A program made the translations under genes and the position numbers. The notes beneath the pieces are model-generated. The model made no database searches. It saw only the letters and a program-made list of their open reading frames with translations, and had not been told where the DNA came from. Of a DNA stretch of 64,000 nt, positions 44,522 to 53,874 are shown piece after piece. This stretch comes from Oscillospiraceae bacterium (GTDB lineage: Bacteria; Bacillota; Clostridia; Oscillospirales; Ruminococcaceae), in the NCBI GenBank assembly GCA_902363145.1, contig CABIZB010000001.1, forward strand, positions 930,001 to 994,000, in the 5' to 3' direction. The stretch's first letter is position 1, and each line of letters begins with the position of its first letter.

Positions 44522-45844
44522 TTACACCGCATAATTCAGATCAAACTTCTTTTTATCATGAACAGAAATGTCCTTACCGATCTGCACCTCGATCATGCTG
44601 AGAGCATCGTCTGCTATAACAGTGTGCTTGCAGCCCGCAGGCATTTTAATAACATCGCCAACAGTTATTGCCTGCTCTTTTCCGTCAATAACCGCACGTC
44701 CATTGCCTGAAATAACTGTCCACACCTCGTCACGATACTCGTGGCTGTGATAGTTCATGCTGTGTCCCGGATTTAATTTGACCTTAATGGTAAGGCTGTC
44801 ATCGGAAACGTCAATGACCCTGAAGCTGCCCCATGACTTCTCGGCAAACATTACAGTGTGGTCAAGCGATTCCACATAAGGCTTTATGTAGCTGGACTGT
44901 TCCTTGTCCGAAACAAGTATTCCCTCGGGACTTGCCGACACCACAACATCTTTCAAGCCCATGCAAAGCACAGGCATATTAAGCTCATTTACCACATGAA
45001 CATTATCGCAGGTGTCATTCAGTATTGCCTCGCCAACATTAGTGCTGTCCATGGCTTCAGTAAGGGTATTCCACGTTCCAAGGTCTTTCCATGTGCCGTT
45101 ATAGCGCATTACCTCAATGACAGGCTCATGCTCAACGACCGCATAGTCAAAACTTATCTTATTCAGCGTATCATACTTATTGAAAAGGTCATTGTAATCC
45201 GTAAAATCAATAAGCTCATGCGCTCTGTTCAGGACATAACCCAGCTTGAAAGCAAATACGCCGCCGTTCCACAATGCACCCTCTGAAATGAATTTTTTTG
45301 CATTCTCAACATTGGGCTTTTCCTTGAACATACTTACACGGCTTACATTATCGCCGCTCTCGGGAATGATATATCCGTACTTTTCACTTGGATATGTAGG
45401 CTCAATTCCCATCAGCACAAGATTGGCATCGCTTTTCAGCGCATAGTCTCCCAGCTCTTCAACAGTCTTGAAATACTCCTTATCAACATACGGGTCAACA
45501 GGGCATACAACCACCGCTTCATCTTCGCCTATGTTTCTGACATCTTTCAGATACGCCGCAGCAAGTGCGATAGCGGGAAATGTGTCTCTTCTGCAAGGCT
45601 CAACGCTTATGCCTATTCCCTCGCCAAGCTGATTGTTAAGGGCTGACACCTGTGATTTGGAGGTCGCCACAGTTATAGTAGCGTTAGGGTCTATCTCCAT
45701 TATCTGACGATATACACGCTGGACCATTGATTCCAGTTCGCCGTCATCTTTGTGGAATATTTTTATAAACTGCTTTGAACGTATATCATTTGATAACGGC
45801 CATAAACGCTGTCCCGAACCGCCTGATAAAAGTATAATATTCAT
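44522..45844 (-). CDS. manC: Mannose-1-phosphate guanylyltransferase (ManC/CpsB type)
   Basis: 440-aa enzyme making GDP-mannose, the precursor of GDP-fucose. The nucleotidyltransferase part starts LLSGGSGQRLWPLS and keeps EPCRRDTFPAI and FKEKP; the C-terminal 110 residues form the cupin of the type II PMI/GMP family (NPGHSMNYHSHEYRDEVWTV). So it may be bifunctional, with phosphomannose isomerase activity. ATG 45844 follows AAGGAGACAG. It lies downstream of fcl, but a terminator hairpin stands between them. Confidence 0.9.
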   Translation of the reverse strand: MNIILLSGGSGQRLWPLSNDIRSKQFIKIFHKDDGELESMVQRVYRQIMEIDPNATITVATSKSQVSALNNQLGEGIGISVEPCRRDTFPAIALAAAYLKDVRNIGEDEAVVVCPVDPYVDKEYFKTVEELGDYALKSDANLVLMGIEPTYPSEKYGYIIPESGDNVSRVSMFKEKPNVENAKKFISEGALWNGGVFAFKLGYVLNRAHELIDFTDYNDLFNKYDTLNKISFDYAVVEHEPVIEVMRYNGTWKDLGTWNTLTEAMDSTNVGEAILNDTCDNVHVVNELNMPVLCMGLKDVVVSASPEGILVSDKEQSSYIKPYVESLDHTVMFAEKSWGSFRVIDVSDDSLTIKVKLNPGHSMNYHSHEYRDEVWTVISGNGRAVIDGKEQAITVGDVIKMPAGCKHTVIADDALSMIEVQIGKDISVHDKKKFDLNYAV

Positions 45845-45872
45845 ATAAACTGTCTCCTTATTGTATTGGGTT

Positions 45873-45914
45873 AAAAAATAAGCACGCAAAACCGCCGAGT
45901 GTGGTTTTGCGTGC
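45873..45914 (-). terminator. Intrinsic terminator between fcl and manC
   Basis: Perfect 12-bp stem GCACGCAAAACC (45882-45893 with 45903-45914), followed on the minus strand by TTATTTTTT. No promoter fits between it and manC, so manC depends on read-through. Confidence 0.82.
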
Positions 45915-45921
45915 CGCTGTT

Positions 45922-46866
45922 TTATCTTTCTGCACGCATTGGATTATTAAGGAAATCCTCATAAGCCAAACGTATGCCGTCTTCCAGCTCTGTCTTGTAA
46001 GTCCAGCCCAAAGCCTTTGCCTTTGATACATCAAGAAGCTTTCTTGGTGTGCCGTTGGGCTTTGATGTATCCCAGCTGATCTTTCCTGTGTAGCCAATAA
46101 CCTTTGCAGTAAGCTCGGTAAGCTCCTTGATGGTAAGCTCCTTGCCTGTACCTGCATTTACAGTCTCATCGCCGCTGTAATTGTTCATAAGGAACACGCA
46201 CAGATTTGCAAGGTCATCAACATAAAGGAACTCACGCAGAGGAGAACCGTCTCCCCAGCAGGTAACTTCTGTGAGACCATTTATCTTTGCCTCATGGAAA
46301 CGTCTTATAAGAGCAGGCAGAACATGACTGTGTGTAGGGTGATAGTTGTCGTTGGGACCGTAAAGATTTGTAGGCATGACCGAAATATAATCGGTACCGT
46401 ACTGCTTGTTGAGGAACTCGCAGTACTTCAAACCGGATATCTTGGCAAGGGCATATGCCTCATTGGTCTTTTCAAGCTCAGATGTAAGCAGGCAGCTTTC
46501 CTTCATAGGCTGAGGTGCCATACGGGGGTAAATGCAGGACGAACCCAGAAATTCAAGCTTCTTGCAGCCGTTCTGCCATGCGGAATGGATAACATTCATT
46601 TCAAGAATCATGTTCTCATACATGAAATCAGCCAGTGCGTTCTGATTGGCAACGATTCCGCCTACCTTTGCAGCCGCAAGGAATACATACTCAGGCTTTT
46701 CAGCCGCAAAGAATTCCTCTACCTTATCCTGTCTGCAAAGATCAAGCTCCTTGTGAGAACGTGTGATTATGTTGGTATATCCCTGACGTACAAGCTCACG
46801 GTAAATGGCTGAACCAACCATTCCGTTATGACCTGCCACATATATTTTTGCATTTTTTTCCATCAT
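45922..46866 (-). CDS. fcl: GDP-L-fucose synthase
   Basis: 314-aa short-chain dehydrogenase/epimerase producing GDP-L-fucose. The Rossmann motif GHNGMVGSA is at the N-terminus; SSCIYPR and YALAKISGLKYCE hold the catalytic Ser and the YxxxK pair. Three Met codons compete; 46866 has the best SD spacing (9 bases from AAGGG). It lies 12 bases after gmd. Confidence 0.92.
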   Translation of the reverse strand: MMEKNAKIYVAGHNGMVGSAIYRELVRQGYTNIITRSHKELDLCRQDKVEEFFAAEKPEYVFLAAAKVGGIVANQNALADFMYENMILEMNVIHSAWQNGCKKLEFLGSSCIYPRMAPQPMKESCLLTSELEKTNEAYALAKISGLKYCEFLNKQYGTDYISVMPTNLYGPNDNYHPTHSHVLPALIRRFHEAKINGLTEVTCWGDGSPLREFLYVDDLANLCVFLMNNYSGDETVNAGTGKELTIKELTELTAKVIGYTGKISWDTSKPNGTPRKLLDVSKAKALGWTYKTELEDGIRLAYEDFLNNPMRAER

Positions 46867-46878
46867 ATATATCATCCC

Positions 46879-47928
46879 TTAGTTTGCTGATTTAAGAGCC
46901 TTTTCCTTTTTAGCTATCTCACGGTCATGCTTAGCCATGATCTCTACAAGCTGCGCATAGCTTGTTTTCTGAGGGTTCCAGCCCAGAACTGTCTTTGCCT
47001 TTGTGGGGTCGCCCCAAAGGTTGTCAACATCTGTAGGTCTGAACCACTGAGGATTTACGCATACGAGCATTTTGCCTGTTTCGGCATCATAGCCCTTTTC
47101 ATCAAGTCCGCTGCCCTCCCAGCGAATGGTTATTCCGTTAGCGGCAAATGCCTTTTCGGTGAAATCACGTACTGTGTGCTGCTCGCCTGTTGCAATAACA
47201 AAATCCTCGGGAGTGTCATGCTGGAGTATCATCCACATACACTCAACATAATCCTTTGCATAGCCCCAGTCACGGAGAGAATCCATATTGCCAAGCTCAA
47301 GGTGATCCTGCAGACCTTCCGCAATTCTGCCAGCGGCAAGAGTTATCTTACGGGTAACGAAGTTCTCGCCTCTGCGCTCGGACTCGTGGTTAAAGAGAAT
47401 GCCGTTTACTGCAAACATTCCGTAAGCCTCACGGTATTCCTTTGTTATCCAGAAGCCGTACTGCTTTGCGACTGCATAGGGGCTGTAGGGGTGGAAAGGA
47501 GTTGTTTCACGCTGAGGCACTTCCTCAACCTTGCCGAAAAGCTCAGATGTTGATGCCTGATAAAATTTAGTCTTTTTCTCAAGTCCAAGTATGCGGCAGG
47601 CTTCAAGAATACGGAGAACGCCAAGTGCATCAACATCGCCTGAATACTCAGGAACATCAAAGGAGACCTGAACGTGTGACTGTGCGGCAAGGTTGTATAT
47701 TTCATCGGGCTGTACGATGCTGATTATTCTTATAAGTGAAGATGAATCGGAAAGGTCGCCGTCATGGAGCTTAACAGAGCCATTAGCAATAAGGTGGTCT
47801 ATTCTTGCTGTGTTTGATATAGACGCACGTCTTGTAATGCCGTGTACCTCATATCCCTTTTCCAGAAGGAATTCGGCAAGGTAAGAACCGTCCTGTCCCG
47901 TAATTCCTGTAATAAGTGCCTTTTTCAT
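46879..47928 (-). CDS. gmd: GDP-mannose 4,6-dehydratase
   Basis: 349-aa enzyme converting GDP-mannose to GDP-4-keto-6-deoxymannose. [35 protein letters not shown] (catalytic Thr/Ser-Glu region) and [23 protein letters not shown] are typical. ATG 47928 follows GGAGAGAAG. First gene of gmd-fcl-manC with its own promoter. Confidence 0.94.
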   Translation of the reverse strand: MKKALITGITGQDGSYLAEFLLEKGYEVHGITRRASISNTARIDHLIANGSVKLHDGDLSDSSSLIRIISIVQPDEIYNLAAQSHVQVSFDVPEYSGDVDALGVLRILEACRILGLEKKTKFYQASTSELFGKVEEVPQRETTPFHPYSPYAVAKQYGFWITKEYREAYGMFAVNGILFNHESERRGENFVTRKITLAAGRIAEGLQDHLELGNMDSLRDWGYAKDYVECMWMILQHDTPEDFVIATGEQHTVRDFTEKAFAANGITIRWEGSGLDEKGYDAETGKMLVCVNPQWFRPTDVDNLWGDPTKAKTVLGWNPQKTSYAQLVEIMAKHDREIAKKEKALKSAN

Positions 47929-47972
47929 TAGCTTCTCTCCTTTATGTTTATGTATCATTAAGAGTTATCTAT

Positions 47973-48001
47973 ATTATACAAGTAAATATTTTCGCACAAA
48001 A
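47973..48001 (-). promoter_or_regulatory. Promoter of gmd-fcl-manC
   Basis: Minus strand TTTTGT (48001-47996), 17 bases, TATAAT (47978-47973). A second TATAAT-like box lies at about 48033-48028. Confidence 0.65.
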
Positions 48002-48074
48002 GTGTACATTCTGGCAAATATTAGCATTATATTGTCTTTTAAAATAGGCAAAAAATATCATTCACATGATAAAA

Positions 48075-48587
48075 TTATCTAACCAAGCTGTAAAGGCTCA
48101 TTGCATTCCTGTCCTTTTCCGATATAATATAATCCCCCGTGGGCCACGGCTCAGCCTGCCAGATAAGCTGTGGATCATCATATCTCACAGCCCTCGCAGA
48201 TTCTATGCAGAAATCATTATCCACGCACCACTGCATCAGAGTATCATCTTCCAGCGTCAGGTATCCGTGGGCAAAACCTCTCGGAATGAACATCTGCTTG
48301 TGATTTTCAAAGGAAAGGATATCGCTGTAAGCATAGCCGAAAGTCTCTCCACGCCGAATATCTACAGCCACATTAAATATCGCACCATGCAGGCATGAAA
48401 CCAGCTTCGCCTGAGCATACGGCTCCTCCTGAAAGTGCAGTCCCCGCAGAGTATAGGCTTTCCTGCTGAAGCCTTGATTTATCTGGATCACATTAAAATC
48501 AAGGCTTCTGTCAACAGGAACCGAGAGCCAGCCACGGAAATCTTCATAATGTTGTGTTTGAATAATTATAGGCTTGTCGTTTACCAT
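48075..48587 (-). CDS. dTDP-4-dehydrorhamnose 3,5-epimerase family protein (RfbC-like)
   Basis: 170-aa cupin-fold epimerase. FRGWLSVPVD, LRGLHFQEEP with the catalytic His, and MFIPRGFAHGYLTLEDDT are the RfbC motifs. No rfbA, rfbB or rfbD lies in the window, so either rhamnose synthesis is encoded elsewhere or the enzyme acts on another nucleotide 4-keto sugar of the fucose branch. It follows fkp by 31 bases and is probably co-transcribed. The start at 48587 has a distant SD (GGGGAG, 11 bases). Confidence 0.85.
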   Translation of the reverse strand: MVNDKPIIIQTQHYEDFRGWLSVPVDRSLDFNVIQINQGFSRKAYTLRGLHFQEEPYAQAKLVSCLHGAIFNVAVDIRRGETFGYAYSDILSFENHKQMFIPRGFAHGYLTLEDDTLMQWCVDNDFCIESARAVRYDDPQLIWQAEPWPTGDYIISEKDRNAMSLYSLVR

Positions 48588-48618
48588 TGTGCATATGCTC
48601 CCCTGAGAATTTAAGGCA

Positions 48619-51555
48619 TCAATCCCACAAAAGCTTGCAGTCTGCCACATCTACAAGGCTATCCATAAATACCTCGTGCAGCCTGTCTGCAACCTGCTTC
48701 TTTGTCACACCCTTTTTCAGCATGACCTGCAGGAAGCCACCGCCGCCTGCACCGCAGACAAGCTTTCCGTCAATAAGCTCCTCAATGCTGCTGAATATCT
48801 GTTCAATAAGGGTGTTGCTGCTTCCCGCATCTACCTTTTTGCTCAGCTGCCAATGATAATCCAGCAGCTTTGCAAAGCCGTCCACATTGCCACGTTCAAG
48901 CTCAAAGCGCATCAATGCCGCTGTTTTCTGAATTTCTTCCAGCGCAAACAGGCTGTCAGGCTCATTGCCCACATAGCGTCCGATAACATCACGCAGAAGA
49001 TTTCTTGCCAGTCTCCGCTGACCTGTATATATGAGACAGAATCTGTCGTCAAGCTCATTTTTCGTTTCTTCCGAAAGATTTATATGAGAAACATTAAGCT
49101 TCTGGTCAATGCCGTTCATGGAAGTAATATATTTCAGTCCCGGTGTAATGCCGCCAACCTGATCCTGCCAGCCGCCGCCTGTGGACATTATCTGCTCCAT
49201 AGCGAGCACGTGAGAATACAAGTCATCTTCTGTGTATGGAATGCCCATGAAATCAAAAACAGCCTTCACGCACGCCGCAGACAGAATAGAGGAAGTTCCC
49301 AGACCGCTGCCCTTAGGCACATTTGTGACTTCGGAATTCATAACAAAACCGCCGCCAAGTCTGTCCAGAATTTCTCCAAGCTCATGTCCCTCCTTGGGAA
49401 TGATACCGCAAGCAAGCAGACATGCCTTTTGCAGTGCAAACGGGTCAAATGGATCACCCGTCCTCTGCAGCTCTTCTATGTTGTCAAACTCACCATGAGC
49501 GTCCATGTCACGGCTGTCAAAAATTATCTTGCGCTCCCCTATTTTCTCCATGGTAACTTCAACAGGCTTCTCGCCATTGAGCAAAATCGCCACATTCAGT
49601 ACCGTACCGCCGTTTTCATTGCAGTATGGAGGAGTATCGCTCCAGCCGCCGCCCCAGTTCACACGAAGAGGCAGCTTTACAGTGTGCTTATCCTTGACAA
49701 TTCTTGCATTCTCGTTATAAGTCAGCTTCTTGATAGTGGCATCAAGCACCTCAGACTGAATAGTCCTGAAGCACTCCTGTATCTCGTTTTCGTCCTCCAG
49801 TATTACGCCAAGATAATAATGCAGGCGAAGCTTTTCCGTAAAATCAGCCCTGCTAAGGCGCTTTTCCAACCAATGCTTCTGTATTTTGGTAAGTGATTTT
49901 CTTTTGGGCAGCTTCTGAGCAGGTATCTGATTGCTTATCGCCTTTGTTATCTCGTCCATTGCCACCAGATCAGCCATTCGCTGGTTCCACGCAATTATGG
50001 CATCGGGGTCAGCCGCATTAAAACCTGAACATAAAGACTTACGTTCAGTATTCTTCCATGCGGTCAGGTCGCCTGCCTCACCATTCACAAGAGCATATAA
50101 ATTCAAAGCCGCAGCAACAGCCTCTTTGATAGTGTCCTTTTCGGGATAAAGCTCTGCTGTCCAGAGAGTGTGATTCTCCACGTTCCAGAGGTCAGCACCC
50201 AGCTTTGCAGACACTTCATCAAGGTCTTTTCCAAAAAGCTTATTCTCCTTGGGATTATCGTTTACTCCAAAAATGCGCACCACAAACTTACCGTCACGCT
50301 GCTTCAATCCATGCAAAACAACATTGTCAGGGATAACCTCGTCATGGATATCCACAAATGAAAGAACGCAGTGCTTTCCGACCTTTGCACGGCTATGTAC
50401 ATAGGAAACTTCAAGATAGCAGTTCTCCCCTATTGACGCCTTGCTGCTGAGTATGCTGTTGTAGCCAGCTGTGTCATTATTGATGCTGCTTCCCACCAGA
50501 CGGCTCCAGCCAAGGTCACTGTATTCCTCAACTCCGCCGCACATAAGTTCAAGTATCTCTCGGGTGGTGCCGAAATGAATGAACTTGGCAGGGGCAAGAC
50601 GCAGTAGCTTCATTCTGTAGGGACGAAGAACTTCCCACACACGCTCTCTTGCTCCTGTCAGCTCATCGCAGAACTCGCCCTCGGGCTTCTCACGGTAAAA
50701 AGCTTCCAGTGTTGAATCCTCTGCCAGGGGGTAAAGGAAATCCGCATAAAGCGAAAGCCTTGTCCGCTCATTTACATACTTATCATAATCACCGGGAGCG
50801 GCAATCAGAGAATACAAGGACTCCATCATTTCTGTGCTGAAGATAAGCGCTCCTGTATCAATATCAACGCAATCCGCTTCATTTACAGCACCCACACGGC
50901 GCAGCTCATCAACAGGCTTTTTCTGGAGACAGCACTTTACATTGCCGTTTTCTCCGTTCAGATAAACACCATGATTCTTGCCCGTCTCCACATTCTCCTT
51001 AAAAGATATCGCAGCCGCTCCCACATTGTTGTAGTCGATCTGCAGCGGATTGAACAGCAGAAGCACATCGCCCGAAAGCAGCACCATTCCCTCCCTGATA
51101 CGGGACGGAACAGAGCTCATACATATCATAAACTCATCAAATAAGGTTGAGTTACGTCCATTTGCCAACCTGTGCGGAACAGGAGAAAAAAGCTTTCCCA
51201 GAGCCGAATACTGAGGCACACGCTTACTGTCGCCGCCTGAATGGATAACCAGTACACGCAGCTTGTCAAAGGATTTTTCCTGCTCATGAAGATATTTCAG
51301 AACTTCCAGCGTAGCTCCGCCCGAACCTACACGCTTTCCGTCCCTGTCAGGAATTGCCACAAACCTTGTAGATTGCGGAAGAAAATCCTTACGCTCCTCG
51401 ATCTGCCTGCGGAATCCCTCCGCCTGCTGCTCATTGGAAGCGGTCAGAATAACATAATCCCATCTGGGAAAGTTTTTCAGCTTCAAGGACCTGTTATAAT
51501 CGTCCCAACAATCCTGATATGCCTGAGATAAAAAAAGCGAACGTAAGTTTCTCAT
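48619..51555 (-). CDS. fkp: Bifunctional L-fucokinase/fucose-1-phosphate guanylyltransferase
   Basis: 978-aa fusion that turns free L-fucose into GDP-L-fucose. The N-terminal half is the pyrophosphorylase (GSGGATLEVLKYL near residue 78, VIHSGGDSKRVP near 104) with a left-handed helix-like region about 370-430. The C-terminal third is a GHMP kinase: PKGSGLGTSSILSAA (about 752) and CGAGGGGFLQ (about 935). Fkp is best known from Bacteroides, with a plant homologue, so here it suggests salvage of host or diet fucose. SD GAGGAAAAGGA is clear. It stands with de novo GDP-fucose genes, giving two routes to the same donor. Confidence 0.93.
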   Translation of the reverse strand: MRNLRSLFLSQAYQDCWDDYNRSLKLKNFPRWDYVILTASNEQQAEGFRRQIEERKDFLPQSTRFVAIPDRDGKRVGSGGATLEVLKYLHEQEKSFDKLRVLVIHSGGDSKRVPQYSALGKLFSPVPHRLANGRNSTLFDEFMICMSSVPSRIREGMVLLSGDVLLLFNPLQIDYNNVGAAAISFKENVETGKNHGVYLNGENGNVKCCLQKKPVDELRRVGAVNEADCVDIDTGALIFSTEMMESLYSLIAAPGDYDKYVNERTRLSLYADFLYPLAEDSTLEAFYREKPEGEFCDELTGARERVWEVLRPYRMKLLRLAPAKFIHFGTTREILELMCGGVEEYSDLGWSRLVGSSINNDTAGYNSILSSKASIGENCYLEVSYVHSRAKVGKHCVLSFVDIHDEVIPDNVVLHGLKQRDGKFVVRIFGVNDNPKENKLFGKDLDEVSAKLGADLWNVENHTLWTAELYPEKDTIKEAVAAALNLYALVNGEAGDLTAWKNTERKSLCSGFNAADPDAIIAWNQRMADLVAMDEITKAISNQIPAQKLPKRKSLTKIQKHWLEKRLSRADFTEKLRLHYYLGVILEDENEIQECFRTIQSEVLDATIKKLTYNENARIVKDKHTVKLPLRVNWGGGWSDTPPYCNENGGTVLNVAILLNGEKPVEVTMEKIGERKIIFDSRDMDAHGEFDNIEELQRTGDPFDPFALQKACLLACGIIPKEGHELGEILDRLGGGFVMNSEVTNVPKGSGLGTSSILSAACVKAVFDFMGIPYTEDDLYSHVLAMEQIMSTGGGWQDQVGGITPGLKYITSMNGIDQKLNVSHINLSEETKNELDDRFCLIYTGQRRLARNLLRDVIGRYVGNEPDSLFALEEIQKTAALMRFELERGNVDGFAKLLDYHWQLSKKVDAGSSNTLIEQIFSSIEELIDGKLVCGAGGGGFLQVMLKKGVTKKQVADRLHEVFMDSLVDVADCKLLWD

Positions 51556-51800
51556 AATCCTTTTCCTCTTTAAAAAATCATGATATTTATTGAATTTGGC
51601 TTTCTGCCTGAGTATTTCTTATTATTTTATCTGTCATGCGGTACTGTGGCAGCGTGCTTATATTTGATTTCGCCAAAAAATATTACCACTGCTTCCTGTA
51701 CTCACTGGGGCTTATAACTTTATATAGCGTTTTATAAGTAACAGAATTTTAAGCAAGCACCTCGTGAATCATAACAAAGCTCTTCAATTCATTATCATCT
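51556..51800. other. Gap between fkp and SGNH gene, holding an AraC-gene scar
   Basis: No gene. Positions 51683-51715 are identical to the last ten codons and stop of the AraC gene at 53011. Confidence 0.7.
51683..51715 (-). repeat. 33-bp direct repeat, left copy
   Basis: Identical over 33 bases to 53011-53043, which encodes ISPSEYRKQW and the stop of the AraC-type regulator. The two copies flank the SGNH gene in direct orientation; sequence on both outer sides differs. Confidence 0.85.
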
Positions 51801-52928
51801 TTATTCCCAGCTAAAGCACATTCCCCTAAATCCATCTGCCTGCTCTTTACTGTCAAATACAACTTTAATTTCTTTTTTTACTATACAGTCATCACTGACT
51901 ATAAGAATATGTCTCTGCGAAAAGTCATAGTTAAAAGTGACTGTTGGTGATTCAAATAATTCGCTATCGATATAAATATCTGCCTTGTTATCTCCAGATT
52001 CGTATGTATAATCGATACCAAGTATGCCAGATCCAGACGTATTCAAAGTGAATGTCGTATCATCTACACGCTTAAAATCCGTATCAGTACCATACCAAGC
52101 AAAATTATCAAATTTATGCACATATGTATTGATTACATCGGAATCTTTCATCTTTCCAGTAGATATCGAAACATTATCATCAATAATTGTCTTAACTGTT
52201 TCAAAGTAGATTTCCTGACCTGCATCATTAGGATGGACACCATCTTTAGATAATTCCTCATATGCAATGCCTGAATTATTGAATGCTGCAATTGTATCAG
52301 CCACAGGAATGCCGTAATGCTTACAAATGCTCTGGATGTTAGTCATCTTTTCTGTATACTCACGTTGAGAAGACTCCAAAATGGAAATAATAGAGCAATC
52401 AGGATACTTGCTTCTGATAGCACGAATGATAGATTCATAGTTAACCGAAAAGCCTTCTGTTCTGTCATTTTGACCATAACAGATGACAGCGAGATCATAA
52501 TCTAAATTATCATTCAAAGCCATCGTACGAACATAACCTGCATATGAAGCATTTCCGCCCATAGAAACATTGGTGCATATCACACTGTTACCATAAGTTT
52601 TCTTTAAGTAACTTTGAAGAAGAGTACACCAGCCTTTTTCACCCTGTCCCCCTTCTGCAATCGAATCACCTACAAACAGGATATTCACATCAAATCCATC
52701 TGCCAACTTCTGATAAAATGAGTCATTTAATCTAAGTTGTTCCTGAAGCTGCTCCTGTTCTAACTTTTCCTGACGTTCTGCTTCACATTGCTCCTGATAT
52801 TGTTGCTCTAGTAGTTGCAGATTATCCTTACGAATTTTCTCTTGGTCACGATATTTATATAACATAACTCCCCATGCGCCTACTAATACAGCTATTAAAA
52901 ACATACATAGAAGGTTGCGTCCCCCCAT
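51801..52928 (-). CDS. Membrane-anchored SGNH/GDSL hydrolase
   Basis: 375-aa surface esterase or acetyl-transferring enzyme. An N-terminal membrane anchor (about 6-24) is followed by a Glu/Gln-rich coiled coil (28-68), then an SGNH domain with GDS (87-89), the Gly in GGNAS, GQND near 150 and DGVHPND near 230, and a beta-rich C-terminal domain of about 130 residues. Such enzymes in glycan loci often remove or move O-acetyl groups. The annotated ATG lies in a G6 tract and has no SD; a well-placed start (ATG 52947, GGAGTG) is one base out of frame, see findings. The gene is flanked by the 33-bp direct repeats. Confidence 0.82.
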   Translation of the reverse strand: MGGRNLLCMFLIAVLVGAWGVMLYKYRDQEKIRKDNLQLLEQQYQEQCEAERQEKLEQEQLQEQLRLNDSFYQKLADGFDVNILFVGDSIAEGGQGEKGWCTLLQSYLKKTYGNSVICTNVSMGGNASYAGYVRTMALNDNLDYDLAVICYGQNDRTEGFSVNYESIIRAIRSKYPDCSIISILESSQREYTEKMTNIQSICKHYGIPVADTIAAFNNSGIAYEELSKDGVHPNDAGQEIYFETVKTIIDDNVSISTGKMKDSDVINTYVHKFDNFAWYGTDTDFKRVDDTTFTLNTSGSGILGIDYTYESGDNKADIYIDSELFESPTVTFNYDFSQRHILIVSDDCIVKKEIKVVFDSKEQADGFRGMCFSWE

Positions 52929-53010
52929 TTACCAATAGACGTCTCATTATCTTACACTCCATTCAATTAAGTTTATTTGAAATATTGAACATATAACCAC
53001 ACAAACTTTT

Positions 53011-53043
53011 TTACCACTGCTTCCTGTACTCACTGGGGCTTAT
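53011..53043 (-). repeat. 33-bp direct repeat, right copy (3' end of AraC gene)
   Basis: Identical to 51683-51715; here it is the functional end of the AraC-type gene. Confidence 0.85.
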
Positions 53044-53874
53044 GCCCTCCACTTTTCGGAACATTCGGCTGAAATAGTTTGCATCTTCCATGCCTACAGC
53101 ATTGCCGATTTCATCAACAGTCTTATCCGTAAACCGCAGCAGCTGCTTTGCCCCTGTAATGCGTTTTGATATCAGATAACTGTTTATGGTCGTGCCATAG
53201 GTTTCCTTGAAAATCTTTATCAGATAGAATTTGTTGATGAAGAACCTCTCTGACAGGTCGTTCAGAACGATTTTTTCTGTGTAATGCTCATCCAAGTAGT
53301 CCTTGACAGCTGACAGTTCCATTCGTTTTCTGGAAATCGTCACACTTTCGGGGTGCCATGATTGCTCCATTAGAAGTGTCAGCAACACCGCCAGCTTTTC
53401 ATTGATGCGCATATCCCTTATGTAATCGGAGGACGAAGCAAGATCGTAAAGCTCTGTAAGAATGCTTGTAAACGGCTTGATATCCTCCGGGTGGAACATC
53501 GGTAGTCCGCCACGTTCCTTGTACTTCTCATACACCGCAGGAAGTGACGGCGCATAAAAATGGCACCATTGAAGCGACCAAAGGTCATCTGACGTGCTAT
53601 GGCTGTAAGCCTTGCGGCAGTCAATGAATGCACAATCCCCTGTTTTCAGCTCATAGTCTTTTCCTTCATATGTAAGCTTTCCCGAACCCGATAACACCAC
53701 CAAACACAAAAATGATACCAGATCTGTTCTTGTGGAAGTGTGCGGGCGAATCGCCTGCAATGAGCCCACTTCCTGTAGGTGTATAAGCGAGGTTCTGGCA
53801 AATGGTGAGGGGGTGTAGATGATTCGGGAGGAGTGGACGGAGGGAGATTGTGGGGTAAATAGTTCGTTATTCAT
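53011..53874 (-). CDS. AraC-family transcriptional regulator
   Basis: 287-aa regulator: cupin sensor domain (about 40-130, TDLVSFLCLVVLSGSGKLTYEGKDYELKTGDC) and C-terminal double HTH (about 190-287, SERFFINKFYLIKIFKETYG and VGMEDANYFSRMFRKVEGISP). ATG 53874 follows AAGGAGTG. It sits at the junction between the fucose genes and the AT-rich glycan block and may control one of them; no target site was identified. Confidence 0.87.
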   Translation of the reverse strand: MNNELFTPQSPSVHSSRIIYTPSPFARTSLIHLQEVGSLQAIRPHTSTRTDLVSFLCLVVLSGSGKLTYEGKDYELKTGDCAFIDCRKAYSHSTSDDLWSLQWCHFYAPSLPAVYEKYKERGGLPMFHPEDIKPFTSILTELYDLASSSDYIRDMRINEKLAVLLTLLMEQSWHPESVTISRKRMELSAVKDYLDEHYTEKIVLNDLSERFFINKFYLIKIFKETYGTTINSYLISKRITGAKQLLRFTDKTVDEIGNAVGMEDANYFSRMFRKVEGISPSEYRKQW

